Positions 61,956 to 64,000 of a stretch of DNA of 64,000 nt are shown here, in pieces. Position 1 is the stretch's first letter, and each line of letters begins with the position of its first letter. The translations under genes and the position numbers were made by a program. The notes under the pieces are model-generated. The model made no database searches. It was not told the DNA's origin and saw only the letters and a list, made by a program, of their open reading frames with translations. The stretch covers positions 5,880,632 to 5,944,631 of the forward strand of contig OX457057.1 of assembly GCA_949752795.1 (NCBI GenBank). Reading direction: 5' to 3'. Source of the stretch: Hyperoodon ampullatus (taxonomy: Eukaryota; Chordata; Mammalia; Artiodactyla; Ziphiidae).

Positions 61956-63900
61956 CAAATCCAAAGTCTTTGCAGTTCTGTCTCTGCTGTCTGTGGTTCC
62001 TGCTGTTTTTGTTTATGGTGCTTTGTTTCCCTGTGTGTTTTGTGGGTTTTGCTTGGGAAGTGTTCATTTTCCTTTATTTTATTGTTAATTCTATAGGATT
62101 CTTTGAGGTTCAGACTGAGTTTGAGTTCTTCGCAGAGAGGGTTTACACTACTTCTGAAAGTTACCTGAGGGGCCCTATCATTCTAAGACCTGAGTGGTTG
62201 TGTGTGTTATGAGTTTCAGAGATCAGTGCAGGAAATAGAAACCACTCAGTGTATTTTAAGCAGAAAGAGGTTTAAAACAGGGAATTAGGTGCTTATAAAA
62301 TCACTGGAAAAACGAGGTGTGGTAAATCAGGAAACCTCCCCTGGAACTACTGAGTTGAAGACCACATCACTGTAGTTTTGCTTCAGGCATAAGGAATCCA
62401 GGGTTAGGAGGCCACTGCTGCTGCAGCTATTACCGTAATGACCATATCTACCCACAAAGCTGCTGATAAAACCCTGAAATGCTGAGTCTGGCCACTGCCA
62501 ATCTTTCACACTCCTCTCCATGACCTTGGTTGCCAGCAGAACGACAGTCTTGGCCTCAATTCCAGCTACCAAATCTCATGCAGGTCCATGCAGTTGGGAG
62601 AACCTAATTCACGTCTAGAGTCTAGCTGCAAAAGAGCATCAGAAATTAGGCTTTTACGTTCCAGCCTCTACAATACAGGAGTTGAAAAGTGTGCTGAGTC
62701 CATTGATCATGACCTGCTCAGAGCTACTGGGTAGCTTCTCACCGCTCTGCAGCCTCTCACTTCTTGTTACCCTTTTGTCAGCCTTTGCCTAGTGTATCTT
62801 TTCCATCCCTGTATTTTGAACCTGTGTGAGACACTATTCACTGGCTACGGAACATTCATTTCGAAATCCCTTATCGCTTGTCTGCCTTTACTAAATAAGC
62901 TGGGGTGACCTCCCCTCTTGCCAGCTGACAACAGTTTGTTGTTTTTTTTTTCTTTGAGGCGGGTGAGAGGTGGGGTCCTGAGGCTGCACGGGAACCGGGG
63001 ATAACTGGAGCTTCTGCACACGCTTGATAGGCGAGGAGAGGGCAAAGGGAGGATTACCTTGCGGGTGAGGGGGAAGTTAGGAGACTATCGTGGGCTGCGA
63101 TGTTACATGGAGTTCTAGGATATTAGCAACTTTGGGGACCCAGATATAGGTCTGGGAACGGGAGTGCATGAAGAGGAACCATTCCGGGTGGGCCGGGGGC
63201 TGGGGCAGGGGAAGAGCCCCGGAAGCAGTGCGGAACATCCATCCTTCTGGGTCCAGGACTGTAACCCGACTGTCTGCCAGGACTTGGAGACAGAGGAAGA
63301 GAGCAGCCGATGGTTACGGGTGATGCCAACGACGGTTGCCTGAAGGTGGACCAAGGCTGCCAGTGTGCAGGGGACTTGGGGAGGGGGCTGGGTGCAGACT
63401 GCGCGGCGGCATGTGAGCCAAGGCAGAGTCCCAGGCAGTATGGTAAAGGGCGGAGATGCAGTCCTAAAGAAGTCTGACAACAGTTTTGATTACTGAAACA
63501 CCAGCAGAAGTCTGTTGACAACTCTGGGAAGGTTTTTGCTTTTCCTGAAAGAGGAAGCCATGTGACCAGTGTTGTTTTTCTCCCCTTCCTGCTTTCCATG
63601 TGGATGTAATGCCTAAAGCCTTGGCAGCCATTCTGTGACCATGAAGAAAAGGCCAGGAGAATTGCTGAGATACCACCCCTACACTGACGAACCAACACCA
63701 GCAGCCACATGCTTCCAGACTTCTACAAGAAAAATAAACCCACTTGGTTAGCCACTGTAGTTGGTGTTTCTGTTATTTGTATTCAAAAGCAGTTCCAACT
63801 AATATATAACTTTCTTTTTACGTGTGTCTTCTGTAAATAACATATCAATTGGGTTGTTGTTAATCTGAAAGTCGCTATTTTTAATGTCACCTTCATCTTT
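61956..63900. repeat. Region with LTR-like repeat text, otherwise unassigned
   Basis: 62220-62345 ('gaaatagaaaccactcagtg', 'acagggaattaggtgctta') and 63490-63800 ('agccactgtagttggtgttt') are familiar interspersed-repeat texts, the latter LTR-like. A 195-codon antisense frame (63123-63710) overlaps them and is not called. Confidence 0.4.
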
Positions 63901-63904
63901 TTTG

Positions 63905-64000
63905 TTGTTTACATAAATTTTATTTTATTGAAGTATAGTTGATTTACAATGTCCTGTTAGTTTCAGGTGTACAGCACAGTGATTCAGTTATACATACATA
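63905..64000 (-). mobile_element. L1 3' end, reverse, cut by the window edge
   Basis: 'ttgaagtatagttgatttac' and 'ttcaggtgtacagcacagtg'. Confidence 0.8.

Noticed and set aside
63123..63710. 195-codon antisense frame with ATG near the right end
   Set aside because: It overlaps LTR-like repeat text, has no splice context and shows no recognisable domain.

Overview
The window is mammalian nuclear DNA, most likely from a cetacean. The main clue is the repeat content. There are about twelve copies of a tRNA-derived SINE of roughly 195 bp plus A-tail, opening with the text ttccctggtggcgcagtgg, along with longer and shorter relatives of the same lineage. These are the CHR-type SINEs of the whale/hippo/ruminant group. 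I saw no BovB-type ruminant repeats and no pig PRE-1 SINE. Most sequence is non-coding, and nearly all translated open frames are shadows of SINEs, L1 elements or GC-rich islands.

Two protein-coding genes are supported exon by exon, placed head to head as in the human 1p36 order TNFRSF9 - PARK7. TNFRSF9 (4-1BB/CD137) is on the minus strand. Six coding exons lie between 11789 and 16649 and give residues 1-226. The last cytoplasmic exon was not found and should lie left of the window. A likely promoter/first exon with an AP-1 site, a GC box and a perfect kappaB site lies at about 17460-17606. PARK7 (DJ-1) is on the plus strand and complete: six coding exons from 34902 to 49508 encode 189 residues with all catalytic and chaperone landmarks intact, behind a CpG-island promoter at 33600-34080.

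Layout: 1-10270 is a nested LINE block, with an old L1 split by a younger, internally deleted L1 that may carry a short 3' transduction. 10270-17620 is TNFRSF9. 17620-33600 is intergenic, with L1 tails, MIRs, SINEs, a Tigger-type DNA transposon and an unassigned CpG-island promoter at about 27480-28100. 33600-49720 is PARK7. 49720-64000 is the region downstream of PARK7: fairly unique to about 54400, then mostly old L1 with SINE insertions.

The genes are not functionally linked. TNFRSF9 is an inducible co-stimulatory receptor of lymphocytes and PARK7 a broadly expressed oxidative-stress protein, and their control regions match that contrast (NF-kappaB/AP-1 site versus CpG island with repeated NRF1-like boxes). 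The most informative observations are three changes in the predicted 4-1BB ectodomain (two in N-glycosylation sequons, one at the dimer cysteine), the unassigned CpG-island promoter, the triplicated PARK7 promoter unit, and several datable retroelement insertions. I found no evidence of a wholly new biological system.
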